39,316 nucleotides of DNA. Origin: JAZTYK01 sp045636925 (GTDB lineage: Bacteria > Bacillota > Clostridia > Oscillospirales > Butyricicoccaceae). Shown here piece by piece: positions 6,978 to 14,903 of this stretch. The first letter of the stretch is position 1. Every line of letters starts with the position of its first letter. Under the pieces are notes generated by a model. That model saw only the letters and a program-made list of their open reading frames with translations, did not search any database and had not been told where the DNA came from. A program made the position numbers and the translations under genes. The stretch spans positions 1 to 39,316 of the forward strand of contig JAZTYK010000023.1 in the NCBI GenBank assembly GCA_045636925.1. The letters run 5' to 3'.

Positions 6978-7826
6978 TTATCTGCGTCCGCCGCCACCAC
7001 GGCTTCTGCCGCCTCGGCCGCCACCGCCGCCAAAGCTGCCGCCGCTGCGCCGTGCGCCGCCGCCAAAACTGCTGGGGCGGGATGCCGGGCGGGAAACAGA
7101 GGGTCTGCTTGCCGAAGGCCGGCTGCTGCCAATGGTATTGATGGCGCTGCGTGTGGCAGCCTTACCCATCGTGTTCACAAAGGTGCCGGCGCTGGGTGTG
7201 GCATAACCGCCGTAATAGCTTCGCTTGCTTGCCGGACGGAACTCGGAAAAAGAAACGCACACGGCAATGATCATCACAAAGATGAGAACACCCAGGAGAG
7301 GGACGCCCCGAGAGTCGCTCTGGTACTCGGTGCCCCAATCTTCATAACCGCTGCCGCCGGAAGTCAGCACCACTTCGGTGGCATAGATAAAGTCCAGCAC
7401 CGCATCGCCATAATCGCCCACGGCAAACTTCGGCTCCAATCCCCGATCCGGCAGATCCCGGTAAGCGTAGTCCATTACATCCCCCAGCTCGCTGCCGTAG
7501 AGGAAGTAATAATCATCGTCCTGCATCACCAGCAGCATATCGATGCTGCTCAGCTTCCAGTTGTCCCACAGCTTTTCGGTGTAGGACTGCATGCTCTTCA
7601 GCCCGGTGTGATTGACGGTGACAACCACCATCCGCGCGCCGCCATCCTGCAGCAGCTGCTGACAGGCACTTAAAATGGCGGCCTCCTCCTGCTTGGAGAA
7701 CAAATCGGCCTTGTCGGTCACGTAAAAGCTGTCGCTTTGCTGTACCGGCGCCTTGAATTGTCCAAAGGCAATGGCGATGACCACCAAAAGTGCGGTGATC
7801 AGCCACGCCACCTTATGATTTTTCAT
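6978..7826 (-). CDS. TPM-domain membrane protein (YgcG-like)
   Basis: A 282-aa envelope protein of the TPM family (PF04536; named for its TLP18.3, Psb32 and MOLO-1 members). Residues 1-25 form an uncleaved anchor or signal (WLITALLVVIAIAFG). The TPM domain follows, starting at YVTDKADLFSKQEEAAI and including ARMVVVTVNHTG and MLLVMQDDDYYFLYGSELG. A second membrane segment lies near residues 175-195 (LLGVLIFVMIIAVCVSF). The tail beyond ~200 is low complexity, rich in Ser, Arg and Gly, as in many YgcG-like proteins. The start at 7826 has AAGGAG 8 nt upstream. It is last in an operon with telA and xpaC, a grouping linked to envelope stress in Firmicutes. Molecular role unknown. Confidence 0.88.
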   Translation of the reverse strand: MKNHKVAWLITALLVVIAIAFGQFKAPVQQSDSFYVTDKADLFSKQEEAAILSACQQLLQDGGARMVVVTVNHTGLKSMQSYTEKLWDNWKLSSIDMLLVMQDDDYYFLYGSELGDVMDYAYRDLPDRGLEPKFAVGDYGDAVLDFIYATEVVLTSGGSGYEDWGTEYQSDSRGVPLLGVLIFVMIIAVCVSFSEFRPASKRSYYGGYATPSAGTFVNTMGKAATRSAINTIGSSRPSASRPSVSRPASRPSSFGGGARRSGGSFGGGGGRGGRSRGGGGRR

Positions 7827-7886
7827 CTTGATCGCTCCTTTCATAACGGCTGCGGCAGGTTGCCGCGCGTTACTTCCGGTTTTGGC

Positions 7887-9029
7887 TTACTGCTTGATCT
7901 CCAGCAGCTTCTGCTTCAGCTCGCCCTCGATGAGCGCCAGGGTGCTTTCGGCCTCACGACGCTTTGCGCGGCCTTCGTCCTGGATCTTGACCACTTCGTC
8001 CAGGGTCTCGATGAGCATGCGGTTGGTATGTTGCAGGGTCTCGATGTCCACAATGCCCCGCTCGCTTTCCTTGGCGGTCTCTACGGTGGCCATCTTCAGC
8101 TTTTCGGCATTCTTCTTCAGCATTTCATTGGTCATGTTGCTGACCTCACGCTGTGCCTTCATGGCCTGCATGGAGTGCTCCATGCCCAGCGCCAGAACCA
8201 TCTGACTCTTCCACAGAGGGATGGTGTTGGTGATGGTAGACTGGATCTTTTCTGCCATCAGGGTGTCATTGTTCTGCACCAGACGGATCTGGGGACCCAT
8301 CTGCAGGCTGACCATGCGGGTCAGTTCCAGATCGTGCAGCTTCTTCTCAAAGCGGTCGCAGAAGGCAGCCATGTCGTTGGCAGCCTGATGATCTTCCTGT
8401 GCGCCGGTCTGCTTTGCCTTCTCGATCATCTGGGGCAGCACATTCTGACGCACATCCTCCAGCTTCTTCTTGCCGGCCAGGATATACATGCTCAGTTCCT
8501 TATAATTGGCCATGTTGCGCTCGTACATCTGATCCATCAGGGCGATGTCTTTCAGCAGCTGTACCTGGTGGCCTTCCAGAGATTCCACGATCTTGTTGAC
8601 ATTGACCTCGGCCTTGTCATACTTGGCCTTCAGACCGGCCAGGCGGCTGGCACCCTTCTTGAAGAAGCTGAAGAAGCCCTTCTTTTCTTCATCCGCGTCA
8701 AAGTCCTTCAGTTCTACAACCAGATCAGAGATCATGTCGCCCACTTCGCCCAGATCCTTGGTGCGGACGCTTTCCAGTGCGCCTTCGGAAAAGTCAGACA
8801 GCTTTTTCTGTGCGGCAGAGCCGTACTGCAGGATCATGGTGCTGTTGGTCAGGTCGATCTGCTGGGCAAAGTCATTGACCACCTTTTTCTCGGCCTCGGT
8901 CAAAAAGCTGTCGTCCAGCACCACGGGTGTGACCTCGGGCTTTGCTTCTTCCGCCGGCTTTTCGGCAGCCATGGGGTCCAGAGTCAGGGTGGGGATCTGC
9001 TGTTCCATCATCTTCAGTTCGTCAGTCAT
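7887..9029 (-). CDS. telA: toxic anion resistance protein, TelA family
   Basis: A 380-aa soluble, largely helical protein of the TelA/KlaA family (PF05816). Family members are associated with tellurite, antimicrobial peptide or cell-envelope stress tolerance in Firmicutes, but the mechanism is not established. The N-terminal 40 residues are acidic and variable. The conserved core begins near LTEAEKKVVNDFAQQIDL and includes MQYGS-like MILQYGSAAQKKLSDFS. The helical end carries NTIPLWKSQMVLALG and the TEML-like NEMLKKNAEKLKMA stretch characteristic of the family. Length is normal. An AGGAGG lies 8 nt before the ATG. It sits 25 nt after xpaC and before the TPM gene, so the three are almost certainly co-transcribed. 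Confidence 0.95.
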   Translation of the reverse strand: MTDELKMMEQQIPTLTLDPMAAEKPAEEAKPEVTPVVLDDSFLTEAEKKVVNDFAQQIDLTNSTMILQYGSAAQKKLSDFSEGALESVRTKDLGEVGDMISDLVVELKDFDADEEKKGFFSFFKKGASRLAGLKAKYDKAEVNVNKIVESLEGHQVQLLKDIALMDQMYERNMANYKELSMYILAGKKKLEDVRQNVLPQMIEKAKQTGAQEDHQAANDMAAFCDRFEKKLHDLELTRMVSLQMGPQIRLVQNNDTLMAEKIQSTITNTIPLWKSQMVLALGMEHSMQAMKAQREVSNMTNEMLKKNAEKLKMATVETAKESERGIVDIETLQHTNRMLIETLDEVVKIQDEGRAKRREAESTLALIEGELKQKLLEIKQ

Positions 9030-9054
9030 TGTAATATCCTCCTGTCAGACTATG

Positions 9055-9780
9055 TTAAAATTGCAATTTGATTTCGTTTGGATCTTCCTGCACGGCAGGC
9101 TCTTCTTCAGCCTGGGGCATCTGCTGTCCCGCAAAGCCCTCCTGGGCCATCAGGGTTTGCATGGCAAAAATATCGCTGGTGATATCCAGCGCGGTGTGCT
9201 GGAACAGTGCATCCAGCTGCTTGGCAAAGGCGGTGTCCATCACGTCCAGCATCTGATTGATGCTGCCCTTGGCCTGAGAGATGTTCTCGCCTTCCACACC
9301 TTGTTCTTCCAGCAGGGCATAGGTATCGGTGATCTTCTCCAGATTGGGCAGGTAATAGTTCATGAACCGGCGCAGCAGGTCTGCCTTTTCCGGCTGTTGC
9401 TCCACCAGATCCAGGATCTTATCCACTGCCAGTTCCAACTTTGCCACCTTTGCCTGCACGGCGGGATCCTTGATGCGGTCACCGTTTTTCTCAATGCGGG
9501 CAAGGCGCTCTCTGCCATCTTTCAGCAGGGCGTCGGCCACCTTGTTTCCGGTCTGTACCTCGGGAATCGGCTCATAGGTGACAGTGTCTGGCACGATTTT
9601 GCGCAGGATAAGGTACAGCGCCACGCTGACAATGGCAGCCAGCACATAATGCAGCAGGCTGTGCAGCGGCAAAAACAGTGCCCAAGCCACCCACAAAACG
9701 CCAATGGCGTAAATGGGCAGGGTGCTTTTCTTCTTCACCGGCCGCATGCCTTCGGGCACGGTGGTTTGGGTTTGCTTCAT
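9055..9780 (-). CDS. xpaC: XpaC-like protein (5-bromo-4-chloroindolyl phosphate hydrolysis family)
   Basis: A 241-aa membrane protein of the XpaC family (PF10112). Two hydrophobic segments lie near residues 20-42 and 43-60, followed by a cytoplasmic helical region (KVADALLKDGRERLARIEK to the C-terminus) with a Gln/Glu-rich tail. XpaC and TelA are regularly neighbours in Firmicutes and are thought to act together, though the name comes only from a plate phenotype in Bacillus. GGAGGG is 7 nt before the ATG. The gene lies between ynzC and telA in one minus-strand transcription unit. Direct biochemical role is not known. Confidence 0.92.
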   Translation of the reverse strand: MKQTQTTVPEGMRPVKKKSTLPIYAIGVLWVAWALFLPLHSLLHYVLAAIVSVALYLILRKIVPDTVTYEPIPEVQTGNKVADALLKDGRERLARIEKNGDRIKDPAVQAKVAKLELAVDKILDLVEQQPEKADLLRRFMNYYLPNLEKITDTYALLEEQGVEGENISQAKGSINQMLDVMDTAFAKQLDALFQHTALDITSDIFAMQTLMAQEGFAGQQMPQAEEEPAVQEDPNEIKLQF

Positions 9781-9821
9781 AAGGAGTCCCTCCGTTTCAA
9801 AGGGTATTTTTGGGGTGTTTC

Positions 9822-9836
9822 GGTTGCGGAGATGGG
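9822..9836 (+). repeat. 15-bp exact copy of the initiator tRNA 3' end
   Basis: GGTTGCGGAGATGGG here is identical to 6760-6774 inside the tRNA-fMet gene, in the same orientation. It lies in the ynzC-xpaC gap. The two copies enclose xpaC, telA, the TPM gene and the 5' part of the tRNA gene itself. No integrase is seen. Confidence 0.7.
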
Positions 9837-10043
9837 TCAGTTGTCTTTTTTGGTCACTTTTTTCTTGCTGCCGTCGGGGTAGAGGATGGTGGTGTTCTGC
9901 AGCTGCACCTCCAGACTGCGCTTATAGGAGTCGATGTACTCCCGGCGCAGCACCTGACGCTCAGCCAGTTCTTCCTCGGTCAGCTCGCGCTCTTTGGCCA
10001 AACGCGCCAGCTCATTGATGCGGTCGATCTTTTTTTGTTCCAT
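9837..10043 (-). CDS. ynzC: DUF896 / YnzC-family small protein
   Basis: A 68-aa cytoplasmic protein with the DUF896 signature: KIDRINELARLAKERELTEE, then ERQVLRREYIDSY and a basic C-terminus with LYPDGSKKK. Homologues (YnzC, YozD-like) form a short helical hairpin; a role linked to the SOS response has been suggested for B. subtilis YnzC but the function is unclear. The start at 10043 follows AGGAGAA by 5 nt; a longer frame to 10139 has no ribosome site. It is first in the operon with xpaC, telA and the TPM gene, divergent from the CotF-like pair. Family call is firm. Confidence 0.93.
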   Translation of the reverse strand: MEQKKIDRINELARLAKERELTEEELAERQVLRREYIDSYKRSLEVQLQNTTILYPDGSKKKVTKKDN

Positions 10044-10074
10044 GATATTCTCCTGTTTATTTGATCTTGTTGTA

Positions 10075-10080
10075 TATAAT
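10075..10080 (+). promoter_or_regulatory. possible -10 box of the CotF-like pair
   Basis: TATAAT at 10075-10080, 49 bp before the first ATG. No good -35 is placed at 16-18 bp, so an alternative sigma factor or activator is possible. Confidence 0.4.
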
Positions 10081-10128
10081 TCCCTGTTTTTGGTGATGCT
10101 AACGGTAAATCCGAAATGGAGGTGGCAT

Positions 10129-10320
10129 ATGAGCCCCAAAGAACTGTTGTATATCGAAGACGCGCTGGGTCATGAGACCCACATGCAGAATTGCTGCAAT
10201 GCCATGCAGGGTCAGTTTCAGGACGCCCGTCTGGGCCGGTTCGCCGCAGACCTGGCTGAACGCCACAGATTAAACTTTACCCGAGTCATGGAGCTGCTGC
10301 AGAATGGAGGCGCAAAGTAA
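10129..10320 (+). CDS. small CotF-like (ferritin-like helical) protein
   Basis: A 63-aa protein beginning SPKELLYIEDALGHETHM and containing a helical segment (RLGRFAADLAERHRLNF). It looks like half of a CotF-type helical bundle: the ELLYIEDALGHE stretch resembles the first helix of spore coat F and related ferritin-like families. TGGAGG lies 6 nt before the ATG. Its stop overlaps the start of the next gene (TAATG), so the two are translationally coupled and probably form one complex. Whether this organism sporulates cannot be told here. Confidence 0.75.
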   Translation: MSPKELLYIEDALGHETHMQNCCNAMQGQFQDARLGRFAADLAERHRLNFTRVMELLQNGGAK

Positions 10321-10586
10321 TGGCACAGAATCAGACAATGACCGACCGTGATCGGATGGAGGGTTTCCTCACTGCCGCCAAAAACGCCTGCGACATGTAT
10401 ATGCACGGCGTGATGGAGGCCACCACGCCGCAGGTGCGTCAGACCTTCAGCCGGGCGCTGAACGAGAGCCTGGCCATGCAGGAAGAAATCTATCGCATCA
10501 TGTCCCAGCAGGGCTGGTACGCGGGCCAGCAGGCAGAAAGTCAGCAGATTCAGCAGGTGCGGGATAAGTTCGTCACCGGCATGTAA
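10320..10586 (+). CDS. spore coat protein CotF-like
   Basis: An 88-aa CotF-family (PF07875) protein. The core LTAAKNACDMYMHGVMEATT and RQTFSRALNESLAMQEEIYR is typical, followed by the end MSQQGWYAGQQAE that many Clostridia share. CotF in Bacillus is a spore coat component, but short CotF-like proteins also occur in Clostridia that are not known to sporulate. It overlaps the preceding gene by one base and ends before a strong terminator. No signal peptide or membrane segment is seen. Confidence 0.9.
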   Translation: MAQNQTMTDRDRMEGFLTAAKNACDMYMHGVMEATTPQVRQTFSRALNESLAMQEEIYRIMSQQGWYAGQQAESQQIQQVRDKFVTGM

Positions 10587-10631
10587 GCTTCTTTTCGCAC
10601 GACCCTTTGGAAAACGTAGTTCCTTCCTTGT

Positions 10632-10658
10632 TCCCCTGCTTCGGCGGGGGATTTTTTT
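10632..10658 (+). terminator. terminator of the CotF-like pair
   Basis: Eight-bp stem TCCCCTGC/GCGGGGGA with a TTCG loop, then seven Ts. The T-run touches the stop codon of the converging phosphoesterase gene. Confidence 0.92.
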
Positions 10659-11772
10659 ATTCGTCCAACGGTTTGACGGGGCCAAAGAACCAGCCCTCTA
10701 CACCGTCTTTTTTACAGTACAGCCACCGCTCCATCCGAGCGATGATTTTCAGCACATCTCCCGGCTGGGCGCCCAGGGCAAGGTTGCTCAGGTCGCCGGT
10801 ATGGGTGGCGCCCTGCGCATCGTTCCACAGCAATTCGGTGGGACAAAGGTAGGTCTTGCCGGTGCTTTGCTGCCGCACCCGGCAAACATCGCCCCAGTTT
10901 TCCAACACATCCACGGTGTCACAGCCCCAGTACATCCGCTCTTCCGACAGATTGCTGACCGTGTTGCTGAGGGCGCGCACCCGCAGCAGCTGATCTACAT
11001 AGCTGCAGGAGATCCGTTCCGGATCGCCGTTTTCAATGATCAGTGCATTCAGCTGTCCGCCCCACTGCACACTGCAGCCGCCGTCAATGGAAATGATCCG
11101 CCGCTGCCGGTCGATCAGGGGCTTGTGGTCGGCAAAGGGCTGGGGATACGAGGTCACCGGCCAATGCCCCACCACCACATATTTCTCAAAGGAAAAGCAT
11201 TTCCCCAAAAAATCATCGCATTTGCGGCAGTCAAAGGAATCCAGCTCCTCAAACTGCGCCTGCCGCCCGTCATAAATGCCACCGTGGACAAAGATAAAGT
11301 CCTCTGTCACCAGAATATCCGGCAGGCTGTGGATGAACGCCAGCTCGTTGGGGATGGTTTCGTCCAGCTTTTGCAGCAGCTGCTGCGCCGAAAGATGATC
11401 CCACCGCTCCATGCCGGCCTTTGCCCAGACTTCCTTGCAAAAGCCCGAGCGCCGCAAAAAGTTCTCCATGCCGCCGCTGGGATAATTGCGGGCGATGATC
11501 TCCAAAATGTCGTCACAGTTGCCCCGCAGTACGGTGACACGGGGGTGCGATGCCAGTTCCATGACCCGCTGCAGGGTGCGGAGGTTTTCTCTGCCCTTCA
11601 GCAGAAAATCCCCCAAAATCACCAGCTGATCCACGCCCGGCTGATACTGCACCTGCTCCAGCAGTGCCTCCAGCAGGGTGGCATCGGCATGAATGTCGCT
11701 GATGACGATGGTGCGGGCGTCCCGTGGCAGCTGCCCGTAAATCACCCGGGCCCGATCTTGCAGGATGCTCAT
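10657..11772 (-). CDS. calcineurin-like metallophosphoesterase with C-terminal extension
   Basis: A 371-aa cytoplasmic phosphoesterase. The two-metal site is complete: SDIHAD (D26, H28), GDFLLKGREN (D55), RGNCDD (N85), FVHGG (H163) and VVGHWP (H203). The layout resembles the PPP-type branch that includes bacterial Ser/Thr phosphatases and diadenosine tetraphosphatases. The C-terminal ~150 residues (YWGCDTVDVLENWGDVCRV, then a stretch rich in Trp and Gly ending GWFFGPV) look like small beta-barrel modules, SH3-like by appearance, which is unusual for plain phosphatases. Its ATG overlaps the cysK stop by 4 nt, so it is translationally coupled to cysteine synthase. Substrate unknown. Confidence 0.9.
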   Translation of the reverse strand: MSILQDRARVIYGQLPRDARTIVISDIHADATLLEALLEQVQYQPGVDQLVILGDFLLKGRENLRTLQRVMELASHPRVTVLRGNCDDILEIIARNYPSGGMENFLRRSGFCKEVWAKAGMERWDHLSAQQLLQKLDETIPNELAFIHSLPDILVTEDFIFVHGGIYDGRQAQFEELDSFDCRKCDDFLGKCFSFEKYVVVGHWPVTSYPQPFADHKPLIDRQRRIISIDGGCSVQWGGQLNALIIENGDPERISCSYVDQLLRVRALSNTVSNLSEERMYWGCDTVDVLENWGDVCRVRQQSTGKTYLCPTELLWNDAQGATHTGDLSNLALGAQPGDVLKIIARMERWLYCKKDGVEGWFFGPVKPLDE

Positions 11773-12671
11773 GCCAGTCCTCCGTCGGGCAACACGGTGA
11801 CCACCGTCTTACCCGCTGCCTCGTCACGGGCGGCCACACTCAGTGCCGCATTCAATGCCGCGCCGGAGGATGGGCCGCAGAGGATGCCAAACTCTCTGGC
11901 CAGCTCCTTGCACAGAGCCAGACTGTCGGGGGTGCGCACCTTGATCACTTCATCCAGCAGATAGGTGTTCAAAATCTCGGGCAAAAAGCCGGGGCCGATG
12001 CCGGTTAAGGCATGGGAACCGGAAAAACCGCCGGACAATACCGGGGAATCCACCGGTTCAACGGCAATGACACGGCACTCCGGATTATCCATCCGCAGCA
12101 CTTCGCCGCAGCCGGTGACGGTGGCGCCGGTGCCTGTGCCGGCTACAAAAAAGTCCACGCTGCCGCACTGGGACAAGATCTCCTTGGCGGTGGTCTCCCG
12201 ATGGGCCTGGCAGCAGATATCATCGTCGAACTGCTTCAGCAGGCAGGCTTGCGGCAGTTTTTCCAGCAGTCGGGCAACGATCCGATCCCGCCCCTGGCTG
12301 CCTTCCCCTGCGGGAAAGGTGATCAGCTGGGCGCCAAAGGCTTCCATGCGGCTTTGGCGGGCTTGTGACACGCTGTCGGGCAGCACGATCACCGCCTGCA
12401 GCCCCAGGGCTGCCGACAGCATGCTGACGCTGAGGGCGGTATTGCCGCCGCTGGGCTCAATGACCACACCACCGGGTTTTACCAGACCCCGCCGCAGGGC
12501 ATCCCGCAGCATGTACAGTACCGGGCGGTCCTTGACACTGCCCGAGGGATTACACAGTTCCAGTTTGGCGTACAGACGGCCATGGCAGCCCTTTTCAGCC
12601 GCCCAGTCAGACAGATCCAGCATGGGGGTGTTGCCCACCAGCCGGGTGATGTCAGAAACAGACTTTTTCAT
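11769..12671 (-). CDS. cysK: cysteine synthase (PLP-dependent, CysK/CysM family)
   Basis: A 300-aa enzyme making cysteine from O-acetylserine and sulfide. The PLP lysine lies in PSGSVKDRP (K47), the substrate loop in EPSGGNTAL (72-80), the phosphate loop in AGTGTGATVTG (177-187), and the pyridine contact in GPSSGAAL near the end. Differences from the standard enzyme: the usual TSGNTG loop is SGGNTA, and the region after KQFDD lacks the common NPAN motif, reading DDICCQAHRETT instead. It could therefore use a different acceptor, as CysM or SbnA-like branches do. AAGGAGG is 9 nt before the ATG. It faces serC-serA, which supplies serine. Confidence 0.92.
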   Translation of the reverse strand: MKKSVSDITRLVGNTPMLDLSDWAAEKGCHGRLYAKLELCNPSGSVKDRPVLYMLRDALRRGLVKPGGVVIEPSGGNTALSVSMLSAALGLQAVIVLPDSVSQARQSRMEAFGAQLITFPAGEGSQGRDRIVARLLEKLPQACLLKQFDDDICCQAHRETTAKEILSQCGSVDFFVAGTGTGATVTGCGEVLRMDNPECRVIAVEPVDSPVLSGGFSGSHALTGIGPGFLPEILNTYLLDEVIKVRTPDSLALCKELAREFGILCGPSSGAALNAALSVAARDEAAGKTVVTVLPDGGLA

Positions 12672-12729
12672 TGCTGCCAGCCTCCTTTGCGTTCTTTATA
12701 GAAAATCTAAGTTTTTTGCCGAAAACCGA

Positions 12730-12758
12730 TTGTATATCCTGTATGAAAATGCTATACT
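12730..12758 (+). promoter_or_regulatory. promoter of serC-serA
   Basis: -35 TTGTAT (12730-12735), 17-bp spacer, -10 TATACT (12753-12758). Confidence 0.7.
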
Positions 12759-12780
12759 GAAGCCATCTTTGATACCTTAT

Positions 12781-12810
12781 ATCATAGCATAAAATGTTAT
12801 GAAAAGGCAA
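12781..12810 (-). promoter_or_regulatory. possible promoter of cysK
   Basis: Minus-strand -35 TTGCCT (12805-12810), 18-bp spacer, -10 TATGAT (12781-12786). The unit would overlap the serC leader, giving facing transcripts. Confidence 0.4.
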
Positions 12811-12834
12811 GTCTTTGCAAAGGAGGAACATCCC

Positions 12835-13935
12835 ATGAAACATGACCGTGTATACAATTTTTCTGCCGGTCCCGCCATGATGCCCGAAGCAGTGCTGGAG
12901 GAGATTCAGTCCGAGCTGCTGAACTACCGAGGCACCGGCATGTCAGTCATGGAGATGAGCCACCGATCTCCCGCCTTCCAGCAGATTTTGCAGGAGGCCA
13001 AAGACGATCTGCGCGCCCTGATGGACATTCCCGAGGAGTATGAGATCCTCTTTGTCCAGGGCGGCGGCACGGTGCAGTTTTCCATGGTACCGCTGAATCT
13101 GATGCCCCGGGGCGGCAAGGCCGAGTACATCATCTCCGGTCACTGGTCCAAGCTGGCCTTCAAGGAAGCGCAAAAGTTCGGCGACGTGCGCGCCGTGGCT
13201 TCCGGTGAGGACTGCCATTTCTCCGCACTGCCCGATTGCAGCGACCTGCCCATCCGGGAGGACGCTTCTTATGTATACATCTGCGAAAACGAGACCATCC
13301 ACGGCATTACCTACCCGGTCCTGCCCAACACCAAGGGCAAGATTTTGGTGGCCGACCAAAGCTCCATGTTCCTGTCCCGCCCCTGCAACGTGCGGGATTA
13401 CGGCCTGATCTTTGCCGGCGTGCAAAAAAACGTGGGTCCTGCCGGCATGGCCATCGTCATTATCCGCAAGGATCTGCTGCAGCGTGAGGTTGACCCCGAA
13501 GTGCCGGTATATCTGCGCTACAATACCCACGCAGACAAGGATTCTCTGTACAACACCCCCAACTGCTGGAGCATTTACTGCTGCGGCAAGGTGTTCCGCT
13601 ATCTGCGCGAGATCGGCGGCCTTACCGAAATGGCGTGCCGCAACGAAGAAAAAGCCGCCGTGCTCTATGCGTTCCTGGACAGCAGCAAGCTGTTCCGCGG
13701 CGCAGTGAAAAAAGAATACCGCAGCCTGATGAACGTGCCCTTCTTCACCAAGAGCCCCGAGCAAGAGGCCAAGGTGGTAGCCGCCACCAAGGCAGCCGGG
13801 TTTGACAACCTGAAGGGACACCGCTCTGTGGGCGGTCTGCGCGCCAGCATTTATAATTCCATGCCCAAGGAGGGCGTGCAGGCGCTGGTAGACTTTTTGC
13901 GCGACTATGAAGCAAAACAGGGGAAAGAAGGCTGA
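12835..13935 (+). CDS. serC: phosphoserine aminotransferase
   Basis: A 366-aa PLP aminotransferase converting 3-phosphohydroxypyruvate and glutamate to phosphoserine, the second step of serine synthesis. It begins with the family signature YNFSAGPAMMP; the PLP lysine is in FAGVQKNVGPAGM (K198), preceded by VADQSS. Substrate-binding elements (GHWSKLAFKEA; SVGGLRASIYN at the C-terminus) are present and the length is standard. The ATG at 12835 follows AAGGAGGA at 9-10 nt; an ATG 36 nt upstream has no ribosome site. serA begins 3 nt after the stop, so the two are one operon. No serB phosphatase is in the window. Confidence 0.97.
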   Translation: MKHDRVYNFSAGPAMMPEAVLEEIQSELLNYRGTGMSVMEMSHRSPAFQQILQEAKDDLRALMDIPEEYEILFVQGGGTVQFSMVPLNLMPRGGKAEYIISGHWSKLAFKEAQKFGDVRAVASGEDCHFSALPDCSDLPIREDASYVYICENETIHGITYPVLPNTKGKILVADQSSMFLSRPCNVRDYGLIFAGVQKNVGPAGMAIVIIRKDLLQREVDPEVPVYLRYNTHADKDSLYNTPNCWSIYCCGKVFRYLREIGGLTEMACRNEEKAAVLYAFLDSSKLFRGAVKKEYRSLMNVPFFTKSPEQEAKVVAATKAAGFDNLKGHRSVGGLRASIYNSMPKEGVQALVDFLRDYEAKQGKEG

Positions 13936-13938
13936 GCC

Positions 13939-14853
13939 ATGAAACGTATTCTGATCACCGACGGTCTGGACAAGGCCGCTATCGCTCGTCTGCGTGAGCT
14001 GGACTTTACTGTGGACGAGCAGTTTTACCCCGGTGAAGAGCTGGGTGCTGTCCTGCAGCAGTATGATGCCGTGGTGGTGCGCTCTGCCACCAAGATCCGC
14101 AAAGAACAGCTGGACCTTGCCAAAGAAGGTGCACTGCAGCTGATCATCCGCGGCGGTGTGGGCGTAGACAATATCGACGTGGCCTATGCCGAAGCCTGCG
14201 GCATCCGAGTGCGCAACACCCCCGCAGCCAGCAGCAATTCCGTGGCCGAGATGGCACTGGCCCATATGTTTTCCTGCGCCCGCTTTGTGTCCGTAGCGGG
14301 GCATACCATGCGTCAGGGCAAGTGGGAAAAGAAAGCCTACGGCGCCGGTATCGAGCTTTCCGGCAAGACATTGGGCGTCATCGGCTACGGACGCATCGGC
14401 CGCGCTTTGGGACAAAAGGCCCAGGCGCTGGGTATGCAGGTGCTGGCATATGACGTGTATCAGGACAACAGTCTGGTCTGCGACACCATGCAGTATGTCT
14501 CCTTAGAGCAGCTGCTGGCGCAGTCTGACTTTATCTCCCTGCACACGCCGTCTTTGGACGGCAAGCCCGTGATCTGCAGCGAAACCATCGGGCAGATGAA
14601 AGACGGCGTGGTGTTCGTCAATACCTCCCGCGGCAGCAACGTAGACGAAGCCGCCCTGCTGGCAGGACTGGAAAGCGGCAAGATCCGCGCTGCCGGTCTG
14701 GACGTGTTTGCCGAAGAACCCAGCCAAAACACCGCGCTGCTGGAGCACCCCAGAGTGTCCTGCACCCCGCACATCGCCGCGTCCACCGGCGAGGCACAGG
14801 GTCGCATCGGCGGAGAAGTGGTGGCCATTCTGCAGGAGACTTTCTGTAAGTAA
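13939..14853 (+). CDS. serA: D-3-phosphoglycerate dehydrogenase (short form)
   Basis: A 304-aa NAD-dependent dehydrogenase for the first step of serine synthesis. The nucleotide fold has GYGRIGRAL (150-157) and D172 ends the second strand, favouring NAD. The catalytic triad is visible: R231 (NTSRGSNVDE), E260 (FAEEP) and H278 (CTPHIAAST). It stops after the catalytic domain, lacking the ASB and ACT domains that give serine feedback control in long forms, so it is probably not inhibited by serine through an ACT domain. The start has GAAGG upstream and lies 3 nt after serC. Confidence 0.95.
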   Translation: MKRILITDGLDKAAIARLRELDFTVDEQFYPGEELGAVLQQYDAVVVRSATKIRKEQLDLAKEGALQLIIRGGVGVDNIDVAYAEACGIRVRNTPAASSNSVAEMALAHMFSCARFVSVAGHTMRQGKWEKKAYGAGIELSGKTLGVIGYGRIGRALGQKAQALGMQVLAYDVYQDNSLVCDTMQYVSLEQLLAQSDFISLHTPSLDGKPVICSETIGQMKDGVVFVNTSRGSNVDEAALLAGLESGKIRAAGLDVFAEEPSQNTALLEHPRVSCTPHIAASTGEAQGRIGGEVVAILQETFCK

Positions 14854-14903
14854 TGTGATGCATTGCCCTTTGGGGCTTTGAATAATAAGGAGGAAATATC
14901 ATC

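Noticed and set aside
7737..9071. 444-aa plus-strand frame
   Set aside because: Opposite telA and the TPM gene start; no ribosome site or recognisable domain.
12943..14415. 490-aa open frame on the minus strand
   Set aside because: Antisense to serC and serA, both of which have full family motifs; no start signal.
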